This document shows, piece after piece, positions 13,101 to 20,759 of a stretch of 64,000 nt of DNA. This DNA comes from Muricea muricata (lineage: Eukaryota > Cnidaria > Anthozoa > Malacalcyonacea > Plexauridae), in assembly GCA_963855995.1 (NCBI GenBank), contig OY979721.1:4712001-4776000 (forward strand), written 5' to 3'. How positions within the stretch are numbered: the first letter of the stretch is position 1; each line of letters starts with the position of its first letter. The position numbers and the translations under genes were made by a program. The notes beneath the pieces are model-generated. The model saw only the letters and a list, made by a program, of their open reading frames with translations. It was not told where the DNA came from and searched no databases.

Positions 13101-16100
13101 AGTCGATTTCCTGGTCGCTTATAAAACGGCAGAAACCATTTTTCTGTAATACATTTATATTGAAATTCGAACAAATGTACTTGCCAGAAATGCGCGTGGA
13201 TATGACGTAATCCGTGAGACAGCGAAATCATAGGCAAAGTATCCCCAGTTGCTCATCTATGTATCCTTCCATTATCCGATCAATGCATTAATCGACAGGC
13301 ATGTTTAACTAATCTATTTTATTTTACATATCTATCCTATTTTAAGTTCTTATTAAAGAATTACTCCAATGGTACATTCCAACCGATTTGTGTGTTCCTA
13401 ATGGAAAACGCTTCAATGTAAGTGAAACCAAAACGTATCGATTAAAAACATATAATATAATACCCTCGTTAAATTAAGATCATTTGATTGGTTGATTATG
13501 TTCGTTGCTTGTTTACATGACTAAAATAAATCTGAGTATAATTTTGTGGAAACAACACGTAAATTTACTATGACTAAATTCAAAAATCATCATAACTAAT
13601 TCAAAATTATCATTATTATACATAATTATTATTAATCGTGTATGTTTAATTTATCATCCGAGCTTACGGATCGAAAGCTATTTGATAATATTTTCACGTG
13701 GTTGGTTATGATTTATGGTCACATAATATTGAATAGAAAGTCCTGTTTGCCAAGAGTGCTATTTTCATTCGGTGAATGATGCAATGTTTCATCCCCTCGT
13801 TGAATGGATCGTTCCATCTTTCACCTCATGAAAATACTCCAAAATTTCACTCATAAACATTCACTATTTGTATGTGATATCCTCCCTTTCATATATAAAA
13901 TCTCTGTGCGTGTTCTAACTATTCTTCTAGCCGAAACAGCAGACAGCAGTTTGGGGCGTGGTCAAACCAAGGATGCATTGTGTCGTATAGTAATGCGTCA
14001 CACACAATATGTCACTGTGATCATCTCACAAACTTCGCAATACTGACTCGCTTCTCTCCAGGAAAGGTATAAAAAAACTAAACTAAAGCAAACGAGTTCA
14101 AAAGTTAAAGGGATTTAATGAACGTTTCACCCGTGATATCCTTCTTTCATTCGACGTTAACTTGATTTTCATTCATGAACTCTTTTTCATCGTTTAACCA
14201 CGACATACGTGTTGGGAAAACTCTCATACAAACTCGCTTCCCAACTCTCATCAACTCTCATGCAACTGCAGTTCTCGCTCAATACGGGCATCAGAGTTGA
14301 GGAAACGCTCATGTTAACCCCCCCTTGTCAACTCTTATCAGCTCTCTTATTGTCTCATTTTATTCCGACGCATGACATCTGAAACACAAACGCAAATTTT
14401 CACTCGCCGTCTCCTTAAGAAGTCTATTAAAAATTTGAGATGTGAGATTTGAGATGCAAGAGTACAGAGGCAATCCGTGTCGATGTAAATAATAATGAGC
14501 CTTGGATATACTTCCTTAACAGATCCAACCTGAACATGAACTAGCTTTGAGTATAATAACATACATTGGTCTATCATTGTCAATATTTGGATGTTTGGCG
14601 ACATTGGTCGTGCATCTAGTGCTACCGTGAGTAATGATATGTTAAATATTGATCTTTTCATCTGTAGCAACGCGATCTTAAATCGCGATGCCTTATGGTC
14701 TAGCCTGGGTAAAAACGCCATTTAAAAGCCGATATTTTTGAGGAAATTAGTTATTCTAATAGGGCTTAGTTATTCTAAAAAAATTATGATCATTCACCCT
14801 GCATTTATATTATTTATGGTTTTGCAGTAAACTTTGGACGGACAGAGGTTTTATTCACATGAACTTGGTGGTTGCTCTGGGAATTGCAAATCTGGTTTTC
14901 CTCTTTCAAAAACTGCCGGACATTGGCTCGGTAAGTGTTAAATTACTATAAGTAATGCGCATATTAGGTAATAGCTTCGCATTGGGGTTGATTAGTGATT
15001 CAATGTACCCGAAAACCAAAGGATGAAGTAAACCTCCAGAGGCTAGAGGGACATTTAATCCCCAATGCCATGCTTTTAGTTTGCAATATCATGGTAACGC
15101 TTATCGAAACAAGGAACGCTTCTAGGGGACATGAATAACAAGCGCAGATATTCTACCTAAACATTAGATATGATTAGCTAGTAATCGCAGTAAATGCATA
15201 ATGATCAGGAAGAAAGGGAAGGGATAAGAAAAAGGAACGAAGAAAGGCACAAAAGGTGATAAGGAAGGAAGAAAAGTGATGGAAGAGAGAGAGCCAATCA
15301 AGGTACAAAAGATAAGAATGAAGGAAGAGAAGGGAAAGAAGGAAGGTATATTAAAAGTAAAATGAAAGGGGAGATAAAGGAAGAGAGAATTAGTATGTTC
15401 CTGTAAACAAAATAGTAATAAGTTCCTTGTATTGTATTTTTGCATGGTGGATATCAAATTAAAAAATAATTGTGTGGAAACACCACGTAAATTTATTATC
15501 GCAAAGCTTTTGATCCGTAAGCTCGGATCTATCTATTATTATATTATTATTAGCATAAATTATATTTTAAACAAAACAAAAGTGTTGTTGAAACTTTAAT
15601 CTACACTGCAAATCAACATATCATTTCATGCTCTATTCATTCATTCGTTTCACTTGTTTGTGTTTGCCTTCTCATATGCGGAATCCAAGCATGTTACTTT
15701 TCCTCACCCCCTTAGCTGCAAAACCTACATGAATTTACCTCACTTAAATGGTTGACAAATTAAACTGCCCGGACACATCTTGTTTACACAGGATGGCTGT
15801 ACGGCACTGGCTCTCGTCCTGCTGTATTTCTATTTGACTGCATTTGCCTGGATGATGTTGGAGGGAATTCATATCTACCGAATGCTTGTTAAAGTATTTG
15901 AAACAGGAAAAGATCCAAGAAAAACTTACTTTATGATTGGCTGGGGTAAGCTTCGTAAAATAACCTCCGCAATTTCAACTCGAGTAAAGCCTTTCGTAAA
16001 ATTACGATACATTCTTGCGCGCAGACCAGGAAACACTTTTGTGAGAAACACTAATCTTAAGAAATTGTTATGTTGCAAAACTGCATTCTTTTTCTAGTGA

Positions 16101-18474
16101 TAGATTTATATAGTATACTAGCGAATTTTTCTAACCAACATTTTATATGAACTTTCTTTCAACTCTGGTGACTTCATCACATCTTTATTGATCTCGTACG
16201 TAAAACAAGCCGGATCACATAAAAAGGCAATAAAACTGAAACGGGGCGCTAAACATTTCTAGGTTTCAATACACTAATCAGTAATCATCTTATACTCTTT
16301 TTCCATATAGGACTACCAGTGATATTAGTTATCATAACTATTACAGTATTTCAAGATGAAGTAACCTCTGAGTACTAGTGAGTAGTTTAACTATGTTTCC
16401 ATGTTTATTCCCTCAAGAGATCAGGTAGCCAAAGTTCACGAATTAACCATAGTGTTCCACCAATTTGTGACACAATTCGTCCATTTGTTCTCTTTTCTGG
16501 TTGCCTGCGCTCTATTGTACATGTCGTATAGTAACAATTCATATTTGTTGATAATTAATCGGACGCGTAATTTATCACAGTACATCTAATCAATTAATCT
16601 TCTAATTTCTTCACGTGGCCATACAATCTCCATCTACTAACTTTTGGCTCACACCATGTGTCTGCATTTCAAATTTCCTTTCGTCTCAGAAGCTTGAATA
16701 ATTTCTGCTACAGGTACTGCCGGTTTGTTCACCTGATTTTCCCGCAACGTCCAATTTCCCTGTCCCACATCACAGACCTCACCAACATTTTGTAAATCTG
16801 CTTCTGGCATCTGTTTATCATGAATATTTAACAAAAACCCCTACTGATATGTCCTGCTTGCTGCGATGTTTCCTGTATCTCCCTAAAGAGAGCACCTAGA
16901 GCCAACCCGTTTGATCTACTCAATTGTTTTTACAATGTGTTAGGAGATATTTTCTTCCATGGAAGCAAGTTTTGTTTCAGCAAAAACGATTGCCGAGGTG
17001 GGCAAACGGCAAACATATTTTTCCGCAACAATGTTATTTAGTTTCTCCAGAGTGTTAATTCACGGTTTTTCGCTGTTTAGTTGTTGGTTGTCGGCTACCA
17101 GCGGCGCCATGTGGATGTTCGCAGGTCCAGTGTGTTTGGTTATCTTTGTAAGTTCACTTCATTTTTTCTTTTACACAGCAGAAACAACATAGAGTTGATA
17201 TCAGGTGTGGATTTACCTTCTTGATGCATGTTTGTCATCAAGTTGCACTGAACCTAACCTGTTTGCATGATAGTGCATCTAATCTGATAAAAGCCCAGAC
17301 GTGATTTAACTTCGCGTTTTGGCCTTTACCCATCCAGATTAATAGATAAAGGCCCAAAACGCGCAAGTTGGATCAAGTCTGGGTTTTTATCTAATTCCAT
17401 TTGGTACCGAAATTAATTCGCTGCTTATAATTCAGGTCAATACGTTCATGCTCTTGGTCGTCTTAAAAACCTCGTTCCATCATTCAAAACATGAAAAAAA
17501 CTTAAGAAGGTAATTATCCTATACTAAGCTACATTTTGTCTATTTTTGCTGTTGGCTTTCTTAGTACGAGGATTACTATTGTCGATTGATGCTGGTGAAT
17601 GAAGAACATCTAAAGATATTACTTTTTCAATGATAACAAATGCATTGAGGAATCAGCCATGCAACTCATGATAAATGGACATAATTTCAGGCATTTAAAC
17701 TGTTTATTTTTGTTAGGTCAATGGCAAAAACATTCTGTGTTCTGCTGCCAGTGTTAGGTCTGACATGGCTGATTGGGCTCATTACATTCAACAAAGACAT
17801 CATAGCAATGCAGTATATTTTTGCTATTCTCAATTCTCTTCAGGTAAAATGATCGGTTGCTGTACCTTGTTTCAAATACGGCATCATCATCATGATCATT
17901 ATCATAATGATGATCATCATGATCATCGTCATGGTCATCATCATCATCATCAACATCATCATCATCAACATGATCATGATCATCATCAAACATGGTTATC
18001 AAACATTTTTCCAATTTCGTGTAGGGATTCTTCATCTTTCTATTTTACGTAGTATACAGTCACGAGGTAAGACTTGTAAGACTTTAACGTCCTTATTAAT
18101 ACATGATTATACTGATGTCATTGTAATAGCAGCCCCTTCCCTGAAGACAAGAATGGTGATCACACTACCATACAGACTAGCAGTCTCCCCCTTCTCGCTT
18201 CCGCCTTACTATTTTAGGGTGATATTTCGAAAATGTTTGCAGGTTGAGATATTTGACTCGAGAGGAGAAGGTCTTGGACTACGCTAACCACCACATCAGC
18301 TCATCGTTATAACATCATCTGCTTTTTCAGGTGCGAAAAGAGATTGCACATAGAGTTGAAATTTGGAAAACCGAGAAAGAAATCAGCGAAAACCAACATG
18401 TAAGCCGTGAGTCGAAGTTGAGATACTCAGAACAGACAAGCAGTGTGCAACCCACTCCATTGAAAGCTTGGTAG
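1075..18474 (+). CDS. Adhesion G-protein-coupled receptor with mucin-like stalk (18 exons)
   Basis: Exons that I joined by GT-AG sites and phase: 1075-1153, 5461-7389, 9936-10003, 11200-11262, 11339-11456, 11861-11995, 12562-12728, 13359-13417, 13931-14066, 14523-14626, 14828-14930, 15792-15945, 16311-16377, 17081-17147, 17436-17509, 17717-17843, 18025-18066, 18331-18474 (stop TAG). The sum is 3636 nt, 1211 residues, with every junction in frame. Order: signal peptide (residues 1 to about 24), Thr/Ser/Asp-rich stalk (27-669), GAIN domain (about 670-905), GPS with Cys888/900/902 and HL|T at 904-906, seven helices (about 925-1164), 48-residue tail. Family hallmarks are LGLTWLIG in TM6 and a paired Cys at the TM3 start (DGC) and in loop 2 (CWLS). 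By family knowledge it is a plasma-membrane receptor, autocleaved at the GPS and activated by the tethered peptide starting TNFAIL. Ligand and vertebrate subfamily are not assignable. The start is the first ATG of a hydrophobic leader whose donor phase (1) matches the stalk exon. I saw no further coding exon in the 4.3-kb intron 1, but an alternative exon could be missed. Confidence 0.9.
3398..3545 (+). mobile_element. tRNA-derived SINE-like copy
   Basis: GGCGCCGTGTTTCACAGCTT with a B-box-like GTAAGTTCGATTCCC about 70 nt later, followed by a body with GCATGCCTGCATGATG and TATAAACTCAGAGTAACACC. The A-box is poor. A reversed copy of the central part lies at 3255-3297, and a longer reversed copy at 10755-11035. 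Confidence 0.45.
4262..4400 (+). repeat. 114-bp dispersed repeat, about one unit
   Basis: Carries GAGATGATCCTTACTGGACC and GGAAGAACAGTTTAGAGCTG. Same family as 12050-12555. Lies in GPCR intron 1. Confidence 0.6.
5037..5234. mobile_element. Palindromic MITE just upstream of GPCR exon 2
   Basis: The ends are CCATGGCAAAGAGCATA and its diverged complement closing with GACCATGG. Arms with GCTTAGTCAGTGCGCTA pair across a ~60-bp loop. It ends about 225 bp before the splice acceptor at 5460. Confidence 0.65.
5461..7389 (+). other. Exon 2 of the adhesion GPCR: mucin-like Thr/Ser/Asp-rich stalk
   Basis: A single exon of 1929 nt (643 codons), phase 1 at both ends, bounded by the acceptor TGTGTTTTCAG and the donor GTAAGT. 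The first ~170 residues are acidic and hydrophilic with Ser-Gly pairs beside acids (DSGSG, SGEEPEN, SSGDGETD), a context that can accept glycosaminoglycan chains (inference). The rest is repeats of DGSTPTD-type units mixed with PTPTPT tracts, which are dense candidate O-glycosylation sites. The last residues before the junction are basic (KNKEKKR). Cysteine is almost absent. Such a segment should form an extended, heavily glycosylated spacer that lifts or shields the GAIN domain. Confidence 0.9.
6183..7235 (+). repeat. Coding tandem repeat in the stalk exon: ~7-residue units in a 339-nt higher-order period
   Basis: The short unit is DGSTPTD or a variant (DEGSTST, DDASTPT, YDGSTPT). On top of it lies a longer period: the same string DGSTATDEG recurs from about 6303, 6642 and 6981, exactly 339 nt (113 codons) apart. 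The first two long units match almost throughout. The third diverges after about ten residues, having lost the block with AKTTSTYDGTTPTPTS. Both periods are multiples of three, so copy-number change keeps the frame. Reverse-strand and shifted frames here are open only because the repeat lacks stops in them. Confidence 0.88.
7997..9172. mobile_element. Foldback element, ~1.18 kb, with ~130-bp inverted ends
   Basis: The left arm (AATGTAAATAAATACAATCA, GAAGTTCTAGTT, GGTGAGGCAATTCGTGCTGG) is mirrored at the right (CCAGCACTAATTGCCTCACC, AACTAGAACTTC, TGATTGTATTTATTTACAGT). The interior shows no transposase. It sits in GPCR intron 2. Confidence 0.7.
9206..9620. repeat. Degenerate tandem repeat (CCGTGTTTTCCATATGACT units)
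   Basis: Irregular units of 20-40 bp, all variants of CTCCGTGTTTTCCATATTTT, plus a repeated GTCATGTAAGCTCTTTAA block. Confidence 0.8.
10096..10463. mobile_element. MITE with AACTAACAAAGC ends in a GPCR intron
   Basis: The left end AACTAACAAAGCCTGTTAC pairs with the right end GTAACAAGCTTTGTTAGTTA. Inner arms with CCGCCATCTTGGA and its diverged partner CAAAATGGCGAA also pair. About 368 bp, no coding capacity. Confidence 0.6.
10470..10613. mobile_element. MITE of the CACCACGTAAATTT family, full copy
   Basis: The left arm ACACCACGTAAATTTGTTAT with TTTCGATCTGTA is mirrored by the right arm TACAGATCGAAAGC with AATTTACGTGGTGTTTC. The loop carries a second small palindrome around CATCAGTGC. Related copies: 13543-13705, 15471-15536, 20157-20273 and 40129-40155. 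Confidence 0.75.
10755..11035 (-). mobile_element. tRNA-derived SINE-like copy, reversed
   Basis: On the minus strand it carries GTAGGTTCGATTCTCGCC (B-box-like) and ends ACTCAGAGTAACACC, as at 3398-3545. It contains a unique insertion around 10900-10960. It lies in GPCR intron 3. Confidence 0.45.
12050..12555 (+). repeat. Cluster of a 114-bp dispersed repeat, ending at a GPCR splice acceptor
   Basis: About four to five diverged head-to-tail units. Key pieces: GAACTGATAGAGCTATCC, AGTATAAATAAAGTTAGTTT, GGTTTCCTCCTGTAGTAACA, CTGGATCAATAAGAGATG. The last partial unit runs to within ~25 bp of the acceptor at 12561. Confidence 0.7.
12738..12905. repeat. Tandem repeat, ~23-bp unit, starting 10 bp after GPCR exon 7
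   Basis: About seven units of ATCTGATATTACCCAATCAATT with small changes. Confidence 0.88.
13543..13705. mobile_element. MITE of the CACCACGTAAATTT family, diverged copy
   Basis: The left end is TTTGTGGAAACAACACGTAA and the right part is GCTTACGGATCGAAAGC followed by TTTTCACGTGGTT. The middle is replaced by AT-rich sequence. It lies in the intron between the two GPS exons. Confidence 0.6.
15205..15390. repeat. Purine-rich tract
   Basis: About 185 bp of almost only A and G on the + strand (GGAAGAAAGGGAAGGG...), in GPCR intron 11. It could form triplex DNA (inference). Confidence 0.8.
15471..15536 (+). repeat. Half copy of the CACCACGTAAATTT MITE family
   Basis: Only the left arm is present: TGTGTGGAAACACCACGTAA, then GCTTTTGATCCGTAAGCTCG. 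Confidence 0.65.
17286..17391. mobile_element. Palindromic MITE-like hairpin in a GPCR intron
   Basis: GATAAAAGCCCAGACGTGAT with CGCGTTTTGGCCTTTA is mirrored by TAAAGGCCCAAAACGCG and AAGTCTGGGTTTTTATC, with a loop of about 14 bp. Confidence 0.65.
17881..17992. repeat. (CAT/ATG)n microsatellite in a GPCR intron
   Basis: Interrupted CAT/TCA/ATG repeats, partly self-complementary (ATGATCATCATGATCAT), 32 bp before the acceptor of exon 17. Confidence 0.9.
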
Positions 18475-18691
18475 TGACGCAGCCCAGTTTCTCGGCCTTT
18501 TCGACTCCGGGTTAGATGATCTGATACCTGCACGAGAAGGCCTGGCACTAAAGCTAACGGCATCAGTCGTGAAGGTGTCTCAAAACTCAACTTGAAAATA
18601 TTGTGTATGTATAATACTACCAGGTTCAACGTATATATGTATATGTGAATCAATATCCTGTCTATACCTAAGATGTTTATACTTCAAAAAT

Positions 18692-18697
18692 ATTAAA
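18692..18697 (+). other. Candidate poly(A) signal of the adhesion GPCR
   Basis: ATTAAA lies about 220 nt after the TAG at 18472 and is the first accepted variant of the hexamer downstream. I found no AATAAA between the stop and this point. Another ATTAAA lies near 18889. Confidence 0.35.
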
Positions 18698-18699
18698 AG

Positions 18700-20150
18700 G
18701 TTAGTGTCATACAGTGGTATAGCGGCCGATTTGTTATTGTTTTAACCATGTTTTATTTCATAACATGAGAATCGGATAAAATAAGCGATAATTCACAAAG
18801 GATTGCTTTTATATGAAAGGATTCCAAAAGCACTCGAAGCTGTCATGAAATAACTGTAGTATGTTGTGACAGTGATCTTTTTTAAGCGCCATTAAAACAG
18901 ATAAGATTTGAAAAAGACTTCAATTCAAAGAAATTCGCGTCGATAGATAATTAACATTGAGGTGTTATAGGTGAAAGAGCGATTGTGTCAGTAGGTAAAA
19001 TGTAGATTTAAATGCAAAAAATACAAAAGAAAGTATTGATAACTGATAATTATAGAACAAGGCGTAAATTTTTTTTTATTTACAACTATTAAATTTCCAC
19101 CGTTATAACACCATTATTATACTGTCTTTTGTCTCGACGTTGCATGTTGACCTGAAGATAGAGTGTTCTTTTTAAATAACATGCATTTGCCTTCGGTTAC
19201 ACTAAAGCCTGATGAAAAAAGAATGAGAGAGATAAGAGTTGGTATCGCGAGAGTTGGTATGAGAGTTTTCTCAAATCCCATGTCCTGGTCGCTGTGTGTT
19301 CATGATCATTGTTGTGTGCTAATGATTGTGTGCTAACTAGCAATCGTTTCTTGTGTCTTGTTTAATTAACATAAATGAAAGACAAGCTATTAAGTCTTTG
19401 ATGATCAAACACTAGTGTTTAATGCAGTGTATTACCGTTTTTGAAAGCCCATTCACATAACAGAATGAGATGATCTTATTAGCCAAGATGCTAATTAAAT
19501 GCTATTATTTGAGAAAGAGATTTCTCAACTCTCGTAGGTAGACAATATGTTAAATGTTTTATTGCTCTTCAAAATTTCAAGAAATTTGATTGAGTTTAAG
19601 CCATTTAAAACGTCGTGCGAGTGTATATTTTTCTCAATAAGAATCTTTTTCTGAAGAAGTGTTCCAATTTTAATTAAATGCCCTTGGGAGTTGTATGCAA
19701 CTTAAGTAAATACATAAATTAAACATGCACAAAGCTAATTTTGCTAAAAATATGGAAGTTTGCGCGACGTTTTGAACCGTTTAGACTGGAGCAAATTTTC
19801 TGAAATTTTGTACAGTAATACAACACCCGACAAATTTTGCATCTAGCAAGTCAAAATTACTTTTAAGCTCTTACGTTTTGCGCGCAAGGCATATTGACAC
19901 GCACAAGACACACCCCCCCCCCCCGGGTATTGAAGTTTTAAATTTCTCATTTTTCCGATTTATTCTAGATTATAAGTACCAAAACAATCTTTTTTAAAAT
20001 ACAAAACAATGTACATTGAGGTGCTTCGCGAAACAGAGAGCGATTTCATATTTGTCTACTTTTTTTTATATACTCTATATATCAGTTAGTATAAAAGCCA
20101 AATTTACATACAAGTACAACAGCTTTTATCTACATCTAGCTTTTATAAAA
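18700..20150. other. Intergenic, no gene seen
   Basis: AT-rich. It contains a C-run (about 19913-19923) and sequence related to the GAGAGTTTTCTC-type repeat (19200-19290). No supported coding region. Confidence 0.5.
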
Positions 20151-20156
20151 ATTTAC

Positions 20157-20273
20157 TTAAATTTATTATTGTTAAGGTTTCGATCCGTAAATTTAGATCT
20201 TCATCAGTGACAAGTTATGAGCTTACAGATCGAAGGATTTAAGATAACAAATTTACGCGGTGTTTCCACAAAA
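20157..20273. mobile_element. MITE of the CACCACGTAAATTT family, next to the coiled-coil gene
   Basis: A left arm with GGTTTCGATCCGTAAATTTA pairs with a right arm GCTTACAGATCGAAGG ending ACGCGGTGTTTCCACAAAA. It ends about 75 bp 3' of the stop codon of the minus-strand coiled-coil gene. Confidence 0.7.
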
Positions 20274-20348
20274 TTATAGTGATATTGATATTTCACCATG
20301 CAAATATACAATAAACTTATTTCTAGCTTCTGTTTTTACTTTTGTCAT

Positions 20349-20693
20349 TCACTTTAATTTCGGCATGGAGTTCGACCTCTTTCGACACAATGCGAGGTGT
20401 TTTCCACTTCCTGTTGAACTTTTTGCGGACCTTTCATCTTGCCAGCTATTGCGGTGTTCTTTTAAATAAGCGATAAATCTATCTTGTCTTTTCATGTATT
20501 TCTTAAGGACCTCATTCGTCTCACGTTCCTTTTTCAGTTCCTGTTTAAGAGCATCGTTTTCAATCAGCAACTGACGGATACGTGCTCGGCTATCGTGGTC
20601 ATCATGTTGTAAAACTCTCAGGGCTTTTTCCAAGTTTTTATTTTCTTCTCGCAACAGCATTAGCGCCATGTCTTGATTTGATAAACCATTCAT
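20349..20693 (-). CDS. Small coiled-coil protein, unknown family (paralogue of the one at 46201)
   Basis: One uninterrupted frame, 114 residues, reading down from the ATG at 20691-20693. Residues ~7-82 are almost all charged or aliphatic with a heptad feel (LLREENKNLEKALRVLQ, then LIENDALKQELKKERETNEV), so a long coiled coil is likely. The tail is basic and Ser-rich (KSSTGSG, RKRSNSMPKLK). There is no signal peptide, membrane segment or known motif. Its first coiled-coil stretch matches residues of the protein at 46201-46596: both read [DE]MA-x(2)-LL-x(2)-EN-x-NLEK-x(4)-LQ. CGTAG just before the ATG could be a splice acceptor, so a non-coding 5' exon is possible. It lies in repeat-rich DNA with a MITE just 3' of the stop. 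The function is not known to me. Confidence 0.62.
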   Translation of the reverse strand: MNGLSNQDMALMLLREENKNLEKALRVLQHDDHDSRARIRQLLIENDALKQELKKERETNEVLKKYMKRQDRFIAYLKEHRNSWQDERSAKSSTGSGKHLALCRKRSNSMPKLK

Positions 20694-20759
20694 GACTACG
20701 GTTGAATCCAGAGTAAAAATTAAATACTAGATCTTCGAATATTTCGCTTTTATTCACAG

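Larger units (their letters stand above)
9936..14066 (+). other. GAIN domain and GPS of the adhesion GPCR (exons 3-9)
   Basis: Exons 3-5 give helical subdomain A (EEAIEYLKEKAKDIVANN, then NVMKSFTEILSG, then VQLLEKVGAVMASQLM). Exons 6-7 give beta-rich subdomain B with FPARVQLPSAVL and PVMITIKN. Exons 8-9 give the GPS. The first GPS cysteine is in CVF (exon 8), the tryptophan and second cysteine in WSNQGC, and the last pair in ICHCDHL before TNFAIL. The Leu-Thr bond after CHCDHL fits the HL|T/S cleavage consensus. Possible N-glycosylation sites include NQS, NVS, NGT and NAS. The acceptors at 11198 (TTTTTAG) and 13358 (TTAAAG) are short, but phase and homology pick them over neighbouring AGs. 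Confidence 0.88.
14523..18474 (+). other. Seven-transmembrane domain and C-tail of the adhesion GPCR (exons 10-18)
   Basis: TM1 is in exon 10 (LSIITYIGLSLSIFG), TM2 in exon 11 (HMNLVVALGIANLVFLF), TM3 in exon 12 (ALVLLYFYLTAFAWMM, then EGIHIYRM), TM4 in exon 13 (LPVILVIITITVF), TM5 across exons 14-15 (AGPVCLVIF|VNTFMLLVVL), TM6 in exon 16 (FCVLLPVLGLTWLIGL), and TM7 across exons 16-17 (YIFAILNSLQ|GFFIFLFYVVY). The tail (exon 18) begins VRKEI, as is usual after TM7 in this class, and is short with several Ser/Thr. All helices are intact with no frameshift, so this is a working gene by sequence. Confidence 0.92.

Noticed and set aside
17754-18052. His-rich and Asp-rich frames on opposite strands
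   Set aside because: Product of the CAT/ATG microsatellite overlapping GPCR exons 16-17.
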